Assembly: GCA_030681795.1 (NCBI GenBank)
Contig: JAUXRG010000114.1
Coordinates: forward strand, 1 to 64,000
Origin: Rubrivivax sp.
GTDB taxonomy: Bacteria; Pseudomonadota; Gammaproteobacteria; Burkholderiales; Burkholderiaceae_C
Direction: 5' to 3'
Length of the DNA: 64,000 nt
Shown here: one piece after another, positions 54,495 to 62,835 of the stretch
Layout of the letters: the number at the start of each line of letters is the position of its first letter
Position numbering within the stretch: position 1 is the first letter of the stretch
The notes under the pieces: generated by a model
Seen by the model: only the letters and a program-made list of their open reading frames with translations
Databases searched by the model: none
What the model was told of the DNA's origin: nothing
Made by a program: the position numbers and the translations under genes

Positions 54495-55724
54495 TCAGAA
54501 CACCGCAGTGCCCGCCTGCCCCGCCTGGCGCAGCCTCTCGCGCCAGGCCAGCGCCGCCACCAAGACCGCGACCAGGGCGCCCAGTCCGGCCATGAGGGCG
54601 CGGATATCGATGCCCAGCGCGAGCAGTGCCGTGTAGACACCCAGCATCACCAGCACGCTGAGGTTCTCGTTGAAGTTCTGCACGGCGATCGACCGACCCG
54701 CCGTCAGCAACTGGTGCCCGCGATGCTGCAGCAGCGCATTCAGCGGCACGACCATGGCGCCGCCCAGCGCACCCACCATCATCAGCAGCGGCAAGGCCAA
54801 CGGCCACGAGGGCACCCAGGCCACCAGCGGCACGGCCAGGCCCATCAACACGCCCAGCGGCAGCACGCGCGCGGCCTGCGTCAGGCCGACGAGGCGGCCC
54901 GCCAGGCCCGCCCCGGCGACGATGCCCAGCGCCACCGCCGCCTGCAGATAGGCCGCGCGGTCCAGGCTCAGGCCCAGGTGATCGACGGCCCAGCGCAGCA
55001 CCGCGAACTGCAGCACGGCGGCGGCGCCCCAGAAGAGCGTGGTCACGGCCATCGACAGGCCGCCCTCGGCGTCGGCCCACAGGCGGCGCTGCGAGCGCCA
55101 GAAGGCGCGCCACAGGGCCCGCGGCGCCTTGTGCGCGCGGCGGTAGCGCACGCCGCTGTCGGGGATGCCAAGGTTGAGCAGCGCGGCCAGGGCGTAGCCC
55201 GACAGCAGCAGCCCGGCCGCTGCGTCCAGCGGCGCCACGCCCGGCCACCAGTGCAGCGACCAGCGCACGGCCAGCGGGCTGATCAGCACGCCCCCCAGCC
55301 CGGTGCCCAGGAGCACGGCGCAGACCGTGGAGATCTCGATCCAGCCGTTGGCGCGCACGAGCAGACGCGGCGGCACCAGTTCGGTGACCAGGCCGTATTT
55401 CGCCGGCGCGTAGGCCGCCGCGCCGATGCCGAGCACGCCGAAGGCCAGCAAGGGGTTCAGGCCGGCGAGCAGCAGCGCCGCGCCCAGCACCTTGAGCGCG
55501 TTCATCGCCATCATCAGCCGCGCCTTGACGAAGGCATCGGCCAGCGGGCCGACGAAAGGCGCCAGCACGACGTAGGCGAGGGTCAGGCTGAACTTGAGCA
55601 AGGGCGCCCACCACGCCGGCAGGCCCTGCTGCTGCAGCAAGGCGATGGCCACGATCAACAGGGCGTTGTCGGAGAGCGCGGAGACGAACTGGGCCGCGAT
55701 CAGAAGATGGAAGCCTGGCGGCAT
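54495..55724 (-). CDS. lplT: LplT-like lysophospholipid transporter (MFS)
   Basis: 409 residues with about twelve membrane helices. The start FHLLIAAQFVSALSDNALLI and the segments PLADAFVKARLMM and GAAAYAPAKYGLVTELVPP are those of LplT, which flips lysophospholipids inwards for re-acylation. In Escherichia coli it is paired with the acyltransferase Aas; no aas is next to it here. It fits a cluster for membrane lipid turnover. The start ATG at 55724 is fixed by the first helix; a longer in-frame start would add a basic tail. Confidence 0.83.
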   Translation of the reverse strand: MPPGFHLLIAAQFVSALSDNALLIVAIALLQQQGLPAWWAPLLKFSLTLAYVVLAPFVGPLADAFVKARLMMAMNALKVLGAALLLAGLNPLLAFGVLGIGAAAYAPAKYGLVTELVPPRLLVRANGWIEISTVCAVLLGTGLGGVLISPLAVRWSLHWWPGVAPLDAAAGLLLSGYALAALLNLGIPDSGVRYRRAHKAPRALWRAFWRSQRRLWADAEGGLSMAVTTLFWGAAAVLQFAVLRWAVDHLGLSLDRAAYLQAAVALGIVAGAGLAGRLVGLTQAARVLPLGVLMGLAVPLVAWVPSWPLALPLLMMVGALGGAMVVPLNALLQHRGHQLLTAGRSIAVQNFNENLSVLVMLGVYTALLALGIDIRALMAGLGALVAVLVAALAWRERLRQAGQAGTAVF

Positions 55725-55818
55725 CGAAGGGCGAGTGGGCTGCGGCGATTGCAGCGCGATTGCAGCGCGCTCGCGTGCCCGGCGTGTGACGGCCTGGCGA
55801 CGGTTCGATGACAGGCGG

Positions 55819-57288
55819 CTAACCCCAGAAGCGAGGCGCCTTGCCGACCCTTCGCAGCAGCTTGCGCCCGGCCCGCGCGGTGGTGGCCAGATGCGCGTGC
55901 AGCACGCCGGCCGCGGCGGCGGCGTGTGCGTCGGTGCGCACCTGGCACTGGAAGCGCTGCGCGGCCACCGCGATATCGTTGTGGGCGCCCAGCGCATCCT
56001 GCGCCGGTTCAAGCCGGCTCAGATAGCGGTCCACCGCCTTGGCCGGCCAGAGCGACCGCACGAACTCGGCCAGGTAGCGCAAACGCTTGATCTGCTTGCG
56101 CACGCGGTGCTGCTGCGCCAGCGGCAGGCGGTCGAAGCGGCGTCCGGCGCAGGAGACCCGTTTGTGCAGGCGCTCCAGCCGCCGCGCCAGGTGCTTGCGG
56201 GTGGCGTCGGCAGGCTTGCACGAGGACAGCCCGCCGCCGGCATGCGCCAGGCCCAGCAGCCCGACCAGCGCCGCCTGGAAGGCCGGCGCGCGCACGGCCT
56301 CGATGGCGTCGCCTGCGCTCGGCGCCACCCGGGCCGGCATCACCGCACCTTCGGCCTGCAGCAGCGGCCCGACGACCTTCGCCATGGCCTCTTCGTCGCG
56401 GAAATCTCCGAGGCGGGAGAAGGTCTCGCCCACCGCCGCGAGCCATCGGGCGTCGACGGCGGGCGCCAGCGCCGCCAGCTCGCGCAGCGCGGTGCGCAGC
56501 CGCCGCAGGCCCACGCGCAGCTGATGGATGAGTTCGGCATCGGTGTGGCCCTGCGCCACCTCGCCGGCGTTGGCGAGCACATGGTCGAGCACTGAACGCA
56601 ACACATGGCGCCACACGGAACTGCCGTCTGGGGATGCCGGCAGCGCAACCGGGTGCGCCTGCACGGCAAGGGCCGGCTGGGCGCACATTGCACGCTCGCC
56701 ACGCTGCGACTTGGTGAGCGCACTCAGGCACAGGCCGCCGTGCGCCACCCACGATTGCGCAAATTCGAACAACCCCTCGGGCGGACCGGCCTTCAGCTCC
56801 AGCTCCAGTTCGGCAAAGGGGGTGCGGTCCTTGCCGACGAGGACATGGCCGATGTCCAGGGCGATCTCGATCTCGCTGCCATGCTCGGTCGTCACGGCAA
56901 GGCGCAGGCGCTCGACGTCGACTGTGAAGCGTTCGACCAGCGCACGGGGTGGCGCCCCACCGAGAGCGGCCTGCAATACCGCCTGCGCTGGCCCCTCGGC
57001 GTGGCGCGCGAGATCCAGGCCGTGCGCCTTGCGCCCCTGGGGCGGGACGGGCACCTCGTGCTCGAAGCGCTGCACCCGGCTGTCCGCGCCCGCCTTCAGC
57101 GTCTGCCGCCATTCGCGGCCTTCGCGCCGCAGCCGCAGCGAGACCCCGGCGCGGGCCAGCCGTGCGTCCGCGGTGTCGAAGTACCGCGCCCGCAATGGCA
57201 CCAGGCGGGCCCCACGCACGGTCAACGCCGCGCGCAGGCTGGCCAGGGCACTGCCATGCAGCGAGAACTTGAGCTCGAGCTCGGTCAT
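55819..57288 (-). CDS. CYTH-CHAD protein (inorganic triphosphatase / polyphosphate-binding)
   Basis: 489 residues. A CYTH domain (about 1-200) starts with the signature ELELKF (ExExK) and keeps YFDTADARLARAGVSLRLR and LELELKAG. A CHAD domain (about 225-489) has His/Arg helices: HQLRVGLRRLRTALREL and RKQIKRLRYLAEFVRSLW. CYTH enzymes hydrolyse triphosphate with Mg2+, and CHAD domains bind polyphosphate. It may act at polyphosphate granules. ATG 57288 directly precedes the ExExK motif; a TTG two codons upstream is possible. Confidence 0.9.
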   Translation of the reverse strand: MTELELKFSLHGSALASLRAALTVRGARLVPLRARYFDTADARLARAGVSLRLRREGREWRQTLKAGADSRVQRFEHEVPVPPQGRKAHGLDLARHAEGPAQAVLQAALGGAPPRALVERFTVDVERLRLAVTTEHGSEIEIALDIGHVLVGKDRTPFAELELELKAGPPEGLFEFAQSWVAHGGLCLSALTKSQRGERAMCAQPALAVQAHPVALPASPDGSSVWRHVLRSVLDHVLANAGEVAQGHTDAELIHQLRVGLRRLRTALRELAALAPAVDARWLAAVGETFSRLGDFRDEEAMAKVVGPLLQAEGAVMPARVAPSAGDAIEAVRAPAFQAALVGLLGLAHAGGGLSSCKPADATRKHLARRLERLHKRVSCAGRRFDRLPLAQQHRVRKQIKRLRYLAEFVRSLWPAKAVDRYLSRLEPAQDALGAHNDIAVAAQRFQCQVRTDAHAAAAAGVLHAHLATTARAGRKLLRRVGKAPRFWG

Positions 57289-57328
57289 GGGCAAACGCTT
57301 CGGGCCGGCGCACTACGGCGCCAATGGC

Positions 57329-57832
57329 TCAGGACTTCTTGCCGGCCCGCTTCTTGCCCTTGCCGGCGCCTGCGGTTTCGTCCGCGGGCTTGCCGGCTTG
57401 CGGCCGGCCGGTCTTGATGGTCGGGGTGGCCACCAGCGCCGCCAGCAGCGTCTCGTCGCTCATGGCCGCGAGCGCCTTCAACCCGGCTCTGAGGAGCTCG
57501 CTCTTCTTCGCCGGGCGCGCCAGCGCCACCGCGCGCTGCTTGAGCTGGCCGATCAGCGCGTACTCGCCGGCAGGCATGGTGAAGCTGTCGCGCATGAGCT
57601 TCTCGCGGTGCGGCTTGGCCGGGCTCGCGGCCGGCGGCGGCGCGACGGGCGGCGGCGACATGACGGCGAGCCTGGACTTGGCGGCGGCGCGGGCGGCCGG
57701 CGCGCGCACGGCACGCTTGGCCGCCGGGGCGCGCTTCACGGGGGTCTTGGTGGCCGGGGCCACCGGTGCCACCGGGGCCGTCGCTTGCGCGGAGGGGGTT
57801 GGACTTTGGCGCGGAGTGCGTGAAGCTGCCAT
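57329..57832 (-). CDS. Basic Ala/Pro/Lys-tailed protein with possible ribbon-helix-helix core
   Basis: 167 residues, not assigned to a named family. The first 90 or so are low-complexity Ala/Pro/Lys/Thr (APATKTPVKRAPAAKRAV), like a histone H1-type tail. A compact core follows (MRDSFTMPAGEYALIGQLKQ, then KSELLRAGLKALAAM), which has the beta strand plus two helices of a ribbon-helix-helix DNA-binding domain. The end is again basic (KGKKRAGKKS). An inverted repeat at 57853-57875, just upstream, may be its own operator. It could be a nucleoid-associated or regulatory protein; this is inference. Confidence 0.65.
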   Translation of the reverse strand: MAASRTPRQSPTPSAQATAPVAPVAPATKTPVKRAPAAKRAVRAPAARAAAKSRLAVMSPPPVAPPPAASPAKPHREKLMRDSFTMPAGEYALIGQLKQRAVALARPAKKSELLRAGLKALAAMSDETLLAALVATPTIKTGRPQAGKPADETAGAGKGKKRAGKKS

Positions 57833-57852
57833 GACGATACACCTCGGGTTGA

Positions 57853-57875
57853 ACGGTGTATACAGTTTATACCGT
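57853..57875. promoter_or_regulatory. AT-rich inverted repeat upstream of the RHH-like gene
   Basis: ACGGTGTATAC and GTTTATACCGT form an imperfect palindrome around one base (9 of 11 positions pair). It is AT-rich in very GC-rich surroundings and 21 bp upstream of the minus-strand start at 57832. Probably a promoter with an overlapping operator. Confidence 0.5.
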
Positions 57876-57984
57876 TGATCCGCGACGAACAAGACGATGC
57901 GCCCGAAATTCGGCCCCGGAATCCGAACCGCAGCGCCGGCGCGATAGACTTCACCGGGCCGCCAAGTCCTTCAAGAGCGAACCG

Positions 57985-58203
57985 ATGAACCTCCCCACGC
58001 AGATCACGGTCTACAGCTTCTACATGTTCGAGCACGGCTTCGAGTCTGCCCGTGTCTCGCCCTGCAAGGCCACGCGCCAGGCCATCCTGGACACCTTCCT
58101 CGGCGACCCGATCGAAAGCACGGCCGAGGCCGTCGAACCCGAGGCGCTGGACGCCAGGGGGTGCTACCGCCGCTTGCCCACCGGCTGGGGCGCGCTCAAC
58201 TGA
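57985..58203 (+). CDS. Small orphan protein
   Basis: 72 residues, not recognised. It begins MNLPTQITVYSFYMFEHGFE and ends CYRRLPTGWGALN, with two Cys and no membrane helix or signal peptide. AGAGCGA before the ATG at 57985 is a weak ribosome binding site. Its last 8 bases overlap the end of the convergent DUF1045 gene. It could be a spurious reading frame, but the non-low-complexity composition and codon use look genuine. Confidence 0.5.
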   Translation: MNLPTQITVYSFYMFEHGFESARVSPCKATRQAILDTFLGDPIESTAEAVEPEALDARGCYRRLPTGWGALN

Positions 58204-58906
58204 CCTGCCGCAGCGCGAAGCGCTGCCTGAGCCGAAAAGGCTCGCCCGGTGCGGGCTCTTCGAACAGGCTGATCGAAGCCATTTCCAGCGGGGCCGCCAG
58301 CGCGTCGGCGAAATGTTGCCGGGCCGCCGCCAGCCATGACTGCCGCGCCGCAGCGTCGGCTATCGAGTCGCTGAGCGTGAGGTGGAATCGCCAGGCCTGC
58401 AGCACGTGGGGGTAGCCCCAGCGCTGCAGCAACGCGCGCCGCTCCTCGCTCAAGCCGGCGGCGCGGCGTTCCAGTTCACCCGGCGCCAGCGGCGCACGCC
58501 AGGGGTCGAGGCGCGTGACGCAGGCGTCGGCCAGGGCCTGGAGCCGGGGGGGCGTGCAGGGCGGCCGCAACGCCACGAAGCGCCCCAGCGTGGCCACGCC
58601 CAGGGGCTGCAAGGCAAAGCGCGGCGTCGCCTCGGCCAGGCGCTGCAGTTCGGTGCACAGGCCCGCCAGCTCGCGGCCCGGCGCCAGGTGCATCGGCGGC
58701 TTGAGCGTGGCATGCAAGCCGTAGCGCCAGGGCGCGGCGCGCCCCGGTGGTGGACCGCCCTCGTGCAGGGCCGGTGCGCTCGGGTCGCGCCCCAGCCAGG
58801 CGCAGCCGGCGGCCCACAGCGGGTGGCCGGGCTCGGGGGTCCAGTACACGGCATGGCGCGGCGAGGTCAACAAAGTGTCACGGCGGCTCTGGATACTGCG
58901 GCGCAT
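58196..58906 (-). CDS. DUF1045 phosphonate-metabolism protein (2H phosphoesterase type)
   Basis: 236 residues. Two HxT motifs, GLHATLKPP and RFHLTLSDS, mark the 2H phosphoesterase fold. The start RHAVYWTPEPGHPLW and GRDPSAPAL fit the DUF1045 family, a regular partner of phn operons with a suspected cyclic phosphate or nucleotide-sugar-phosphate substrate. It is divergent from phnG with only 26 bp between start codons. ATG 58906 is used; the family would also allow a start a few residues later. Confidence 0.82.
   Translation of the reverse strand: MRRSIQSRRDTLLTSPRHAVYWTPEPGHPLWAAGCAWLGRDPSAPALHEGGPPPGRAAPWRYGLHATLKPPMHLAPGRELAGLCTELQRLAEATPRFALQPLGVATLGRFVALRPPCTPPRLQALADACVTRLDPWRAPLAPGELERRAAGLSEERRALLQRWGYPHVLQAWRFHLTLSDSIADAAARQSWLAAARQHFADALAAPLEMASISLFEEPAPGEPFRLRQRFALRQVS
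58864..58881 (+). promoter_or_regulatory. Candidate Pho box for the phn operon
   Basis: AGGTCAA-CAAA-GTGTCAC has two repeats spaced like a PhoB site (CTGTCAT-N4-CTGTCAT): the first keeps GTCA and the second TGTCAC. It lies about 52 bp before the phnG start and inside the 5' end of the divergent DUF1045 gene. Moderate match only. Confidence 0.4.
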
Positions 58907-58932
58907 TGTGAAGCCGCCTGCATGACAACGAA

Positions 58933-59421
58933 ATGAAGCCGCCCCACGCGGAGGCGCCGGATACCGCCGACGCACGCCGTGCCCAATGGCTGCGCACCCT
59001 GGCGCTGGCGGACCCGGCGCTGCTGGCCTTGCATGCCGACCCGGTGCTGGCGGACTTCCGCTTCGAGCCGCTGCGCGCCAGCGAGACCGGGCTGGCCCTG
59101 GTTCGTGCGCGCGTCGGCGGCGGGGGCGGGCGCTTCAACCTGGGCGAAGCGACGATGACGCGCTGCGTGGTGCGACACCGCGCGCCCGACGGACAGGTGG
59201 TGGCCGGCGTCGGCTACGCGCTGGGCCGCGACGCGCGGCGGGTCGAGCGCATCGCCCAGCTCGATGCGCTGCTGCAGCGCGCCGACCTGCATGGCCTGCT
59301 GCAACGTTCGGTATTGCAGCCGCTGGAGCAGGCGCTGGCGCACGCCCGTGACCAGGCCGCTGCCGCCACCCAAGCCAGCCGCGTGCGCTTCTTCACCGTG
59401 CAACCCGAGCAGACCTCATGA
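58933..59421 (+). CDS. phnG: C-P lyase core subunit PhnG
   Basis: 162 residues. The conserved centre reads RFNLGEATMTRCVVR, and GVGYALGRD and ALLQRADLHGLL follow, as in PhnG. With PhnI, H and L it makes the first step of phosphonate breakdown, the exchange of ATP adenine for phosphonate. The last four bases overlap phnH (ATGA). Confidence 0.93.
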   Translation: MKPPHAEAPDTADARRAQWLRTLALADPALLALHADPVLADFRFEPLRASETGLALVRARVGGGGGRFNLGEATMTRCVVRHRAPDGQVVAGVGYALGRDARRVERIAQLDALLQRADLHGLLQRSVLQPLEQALAHARDQAAAATQASRVRFFTVQPEQTS

Positions 59422-60065
59422 ACGCCACCGAGCTCGCCACCCTGCCCGCCGGATTTGCCACGCCGGGGCCGACGTCACAGGCCGTCTTCAGGCGCACGCT
59501 CGAGGCCCTGTCGCGCCCCGGGCGGACCCAGTCGCTGGCGCTGCCGCAGCTTGCCGCATTCGCACCACCGCCGCCGCTGTCCACCGCCATGGCTGCGCTG
59601 TTGCTGACCTTGCTCGACGGCGAAACCAGCCTGTGGCTGTCGCCGGCTTTCGATACCCAGATGCTGCGTGCCTGGCTGCCCTTTCACACCGGCGTGAATT
59701 TCACGCAGCGCATCGCCCAGGCCGATTTTGTTGCGGCGCGCGCCGACGAACTCGATCCCGAGTTGTGGTCCGCCCTGGGCCGCGGCAGCGACGAGCAGCC
59801 GCAGGACGGCGCCACGCTGCTGCTGGAGGTGAGGGGCCTGGGTCACGGCCTGGGCCACCGCCGGATCGACGGCCTGGCCCTGACTCTTGCCGGGCCCGGC
59901 ATCGAAACCCGGCAGCGGCTCGCCGTGGCGGGCGTGAATGCCGAGGTCTGGCAACTGCGCCGCGACGACGAAGCCCTGTTCCCGCGGGGTGTGGACCTGC
60001 TGCTGTGTTGCGGCGACGCGCTGGTGGCCCTGCCCCGCAGCACGAACCTGACACTGGAAGGCTGA
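59418..60065 (+). CDS. phnH: C-P lyase core subunit PhnH
   Basis: 215 residues. The family start SQAVFRRTLEALSRPGRTQ and the segment LLTLLDGETSLWLSPAF are present, and GVDLLLCCGDALVALPRST ends the protein. PhnH is a structural subunit of the PhnGHIJ complex with a PLP-transferase-like fold but no cofactor. It overlaps phnG and is followed after three bp by phnI. Confidence 0.93.
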   Translation: MNATELATLPAGFATPGPTSQAVFRRTLEALSRPGRTQSLALPQLAAFAPPPPLSTAMAALLLTLLDGETSLWLSPAFDTQMLRAWLPFHTGVNFTQRIAQADFVAARADELDPELWSALGRGSDEQPQDGATLLLEVRGLGHGLGHRRIDGLALTLAGPGIETRQRLAVAGVNAEVWQLRRDDEALFPRGVDLLLCCGDALVALPRSTNLTLEG

Positions 60066-60068
60066 GCG

Positions 60069-61145
60069 ATGTATATCGCCGTGAAGGGGGGCGAGGCCGC
60101 CATCCGGGCTTCGCAGCAATTGCTCGACGACCGACGCCGTGGCGACCCCGCCGTGCCGGCCCTGCAAGTGCCGCAGATCGCGCAACAGTTGCGCCTGCTG
60201 GTGGCCCGCGTGATGGCCGAGGCTTCGCTGTACGACACCGAAGGGGCCGCCTTGGCGGTGCAGCAGGCCCAGGGCGACGTCACCGAAGCGGTATTCCTGC
60301 TGCGCGCCTACCGCACCACCCTGCCCCGGCTGCTGCACACGCGGCCGCTGGACCTGCAGCGCATGCAGGTGGCGCGGCGCGTCTCGGCGGTATTCAAGGA
60401 CATCCCCGGCGGCCAGGTCCTCGGGCCCAGCTTCGACTACACCCAGCGCCTGCTCGACTTCGGCCTTTTGCACGGCGCGCAGCCCGCGGCGAGCGCGCCG
60501 ACCCCGCCGATGGATGCGGCCCACGAGCCGCTGCCCGGTGCCCTGGAGGCGCTGTGCGCCGAGGGCCTGATCGAAAGCGGGGCGGGCCTGGATGGCGACC
60601 CCGAACCGCCGGACATCACGCGCGACCCGCCGATCTACCCGCTGCCCCGCGCCGCACGGCTGCAGATGCTGGCGCGTGCCGACGAGGGTTGGCTGCTCGG
60701 CATGGGCTACTCGACGCAGCGCGGCTACGCGCACACGCATCCGTTCGCCGGGGAGATCAAGGTCGGCACCGTGCCGGTGGAAATCGTTCCCGAGGAGCTG
60801 GGCTTCGCCATCGACATCGGCGAGATCGAAGTCACCGATTGCCAGATGATCAACCAGTTCACCGGCGGCGCCGGCAAGCCGCCGCAGTTCACGCGCGGCC
60901 AGGGCCTGGTCTTCGGGCACGGCGAACGCAAGGCCATGGCCATGTCGCTGGTGGACCGCGCGCTGCGCGCCGACGAGTTCGGCGACGAGCTCACCAGCCC
61001 GGCGCAGGACGGCGAGTTCGTGCTCTCGCACGGCGACAGCGTCGAGGCCTCGGGCTTCGTGCAGCACCTCAAGCTGCCGCACTACGTGACCTTCGAATCG
61101 GAACTGCAGCTCATCCGCGCGCTGCGCCAGGAGCACGCGAAATGA
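60069..61145 (+). CDS. phnI: C-P lyase core subunit PhnI (nucleosidase)
   Basis: 358 residues. The start MYIAVKGGEAAIRASQQLLD is the PhnI signature, and LLRAYRTTLPRL, MGYSTQRGYAHTHPFAGEI and SHGDSVEASGFVQHLKLPHY follow. PhnI is the catalytic subunit that removes adenine from the nucleotide while the phosphonate is attached at C1'. It overlaps phnJ by 4 bp. Confidence 0.95.
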   Translation: MYIAVKGGEAAIRASQQLLDDRRRGDPAVPALQVPQIAQQLRLLVARVMAEASLYDTEGAALAVQQAQGDVTEAVFLLRAYRTTLPRLLHTRPLDLQRMQVARRVSAVFKDIPGGQVLGPSFDYTQRLLDFGLLHGAQPAASAPTPPMDAAHEPLPGALEALCAEGLIESGAGLDGDPEPPDITRDPPIYPLPRAARLQMLARADEGWLLGMGYSTQRGYAHTHPFAGEIKVGTVPVEIVPEELGFAIDIGEIEVTDCQMINQFTGGAGKPPQFTRGQGLVFGHGERKAMAMSLVDRALRADEFGDELTSPAQDGEFVLSHGDSVEASGFVQHLKLPHYVTFESELQLIRALRQEHAK

Positions 61146-61996
61146 CCACCGAGGGGTACAACTTCGCCTACCTCGACGAGCGCACCAAGCGCATGATCCG
61201 CCGCGCCTTGCTCAAGGCGGTGGCGCTGCCCGGGCATCAGGTGCCTTTCGGCTCGCGCGAGATGCCGCTGGCCTACGGCTGGGGCACGGGCGGCATCCAG
61301 GTGACGGCGGCCCTCCTCGGCGCGGGCGACGTGCTCAAGGTCATCGACCAGGGCGCCGACGACACCACCAACGCCGTCAATATCCGCCGCTTCTTCGCGC
61401 GCACCGCCGGTGTGGCCACCACCGAGCACACGCGCCAGGCCAGCCTCATCCAGACCCGCCACCGCATCCCCGAGGCGCCGCTGACCGAGACCCAGATCCT
61501 CGTCTACCAGGTGCCGCAGCCCGAGCCGCTGTACCGCCTGGAGCCGCGCCGCACCGAGGCGCGCCGCCTGCACGCCTGGGGCGAGTACGGGCTGATGCAC
61601 GTGAAGCTCTACGAGGACGTGGCGCACTGGGGTCGCATCGACCTGGCCTACGACCACCCGGTGCGAGTGAACGGGCGCTACGTGATGTCGCCCTCGCCGA
61701 TCCCGAGCTTCGACAACCCGAAGATGCACCGCATGCCGGCGCTGCAACTCTTCGGCGCCGGGCGCGAGAAGCGGCTGTATGCCATCCCGCCCTACACCGA
61801 CGTGCAAAGCCTGGACTTCGAGGACCACCCCTTCCACGTGCCGCGCCAGCCGCACGCCTGCGCGCTGTGCGGCTGCGCGACGAGCTGGCTCGACGAGATG
61901 CCGCTGGACGATGGGCAGACCCTGTGGACCTGCTCCGACACCGACTGGTGCCGCGAGCAGCAGGCGCAAGGCAGCCAGGCCGGCCATGCGGACTGA
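61142..61996 (+). CDS. phnJ: C-P lyase PhnJ (radical SAM-type)
   Basis: 284 residues. The iron-sulphur Cys set is near the C-terminus: CALC, about 20 residues, then CSDTDWC, matching the CX2CX(20-21)CX5C of the family, where the last Cys gives the thiyl radical. The start YNFAYLDERTKRMIRRALLK and GYGLMH-like and GWGTGGIQVT segments agree. It splits the C-P bond to leave a cyclic phosphate and free alkane. It overlaps phnI and phnK. Confidence 0.96.
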   Translation: MTTEGYNFAYLDERTKRMIRRALLKAVALPGHQVPFGSREMPLAYGWGTGGIQVTAALLGAGDVLKVIDQGADDTTNAVNIRRFFARTAGVATTEHTRQASLIQTRHRIPEAPLTETQILVYQVPQPEPLYRLEPRRTEARRLHAWGEYGLMHVKLYEDVAHWGRIDLAYDHPVRVNGRYVMSPSPIPSFDNPKMHRMPALQLFGAGREKRLYAIPPYTDVQSLDFEDHPFHVPRQPHACALCGCATSWLDEMPLDDGQTLWTCSDTDWCREQQAQGSQAGHAD

Positions 61997-62780
61997 AGCG
62001 CAAGCGCTGCTCAGCGTGCGCGACCTCAGCGTGCGTTTCGCGTCCGCGCCTCCCGGGGTCTACGCCGTGCACCAGGCCAGCCTGGAGCTGTACCCGGGCG
62101 AGGTGGTGGCCATCGTCGGCGAATCGGGCTCGGGCAAGACGACCCTGCTGCGCAGCGTGGCCGCTCGCGTCGCGCCGCAGAGCGGACAAGTGCGTTACCG
62201 CAATGCCCGCGGCACCTGGCTGGACGTGCACGAAATGACGGAACGCGAGCGCCGCGCGCTGATGCGCAGTGAGTGGGGATTCGTCGAGCAGCATGCCGTT
62301 GAGGGCCTGCGCATGGGCGTGAGCGCGGGGGCCAATATCGGCGAACGCCTGATGGACGCCGGCGGCCGCCACTACGCCACGCTGCGCAGCGAAGCCCAGG
62401 CCTGGCTCACGCGGGTGGAGCTGGATGCGGCACGCATCGACGACACGCCGCGCAGCTACTCCGGCGGCATGCGCCAGCGCCTGCAGATCGCACGCAACCT
62501 CGTCACCCGGCCGCGCCTGGTGCTGATGGACGAGCCGACCTCGGGGCTGGACGTCTCGGTGCAGGCGAGGCTGCTGGACTTGTTGCGCTCGCTGGTCAGC
62601 CGCCTGCACCTCAGTGCCCTGGTGGTGACGCACGACCTCGGCGTGGCGCGCCTGCTCGCGCACCGCACGCTGGTGATGCGCGGCGGCTGCATCGTCGAGC
62701 AGGGCCTCACGGACCGCGTCTTCGACGATCCGCGCCACCCCTATACGCAGCTGCTGGTGGCTTCGGTGGTGAGCGCATGA
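61986..62780 (+). CDS. phnK: C-P lyase ABC-type subunit PhnK
   Basis: 264 residues, an ATP-binding cassette protein: Walker A GESGSGKTTLL at about 37, signature YSGGMRQRLQIARN, Walker B RLVLMDEPTSGLDVS. PhnK docks on the PhnGHIJ core and is needed for C-P lyase function in vivo; it has no permease partner. The ATG at 61986 overlaps phnJ by 11 bp. Confidence 0.94.
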   Translation: MRTEAQALLSVRDLSVRFASAPPGVYAVHQASLELYPGEVVAIVGESGSGKTTLLRSVAARVAPQSGQVRYRNARGTWLDVHEMTERERRALMRSEWGFVEQHAVEGLRMGVSAGANIGERLMDAGGRHYATLRSEAQAWLTRVELDAARIDDTPRSYSGGMRQRLQIARNLVTRPRLVLMDEPTSGLDVSVQARLLDLLRSLVSRLHLSALVVTHDLGVARLLAHRTLVMRGGCIVEQGLTDRVFDDPRHPYTQLLVASVVSA

Positions 62781-62835
62781 GCCGCAGGGCCGCTCCCAAG
62801 GCGAATACCGCAGTGCGCAGCACGGAGGCTGCCTG

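Noticed and set aside
59264-61996. A single 910-residue protein covering phnH, phnI and phnJ
   Set aside because: Only the last 284 residues (PhnJ) match a family; the rest is an out-of-frame reading of phnG, phnH and phnI. The true PhnJ start is the ATG at 61142, overlapping the phnI stop.
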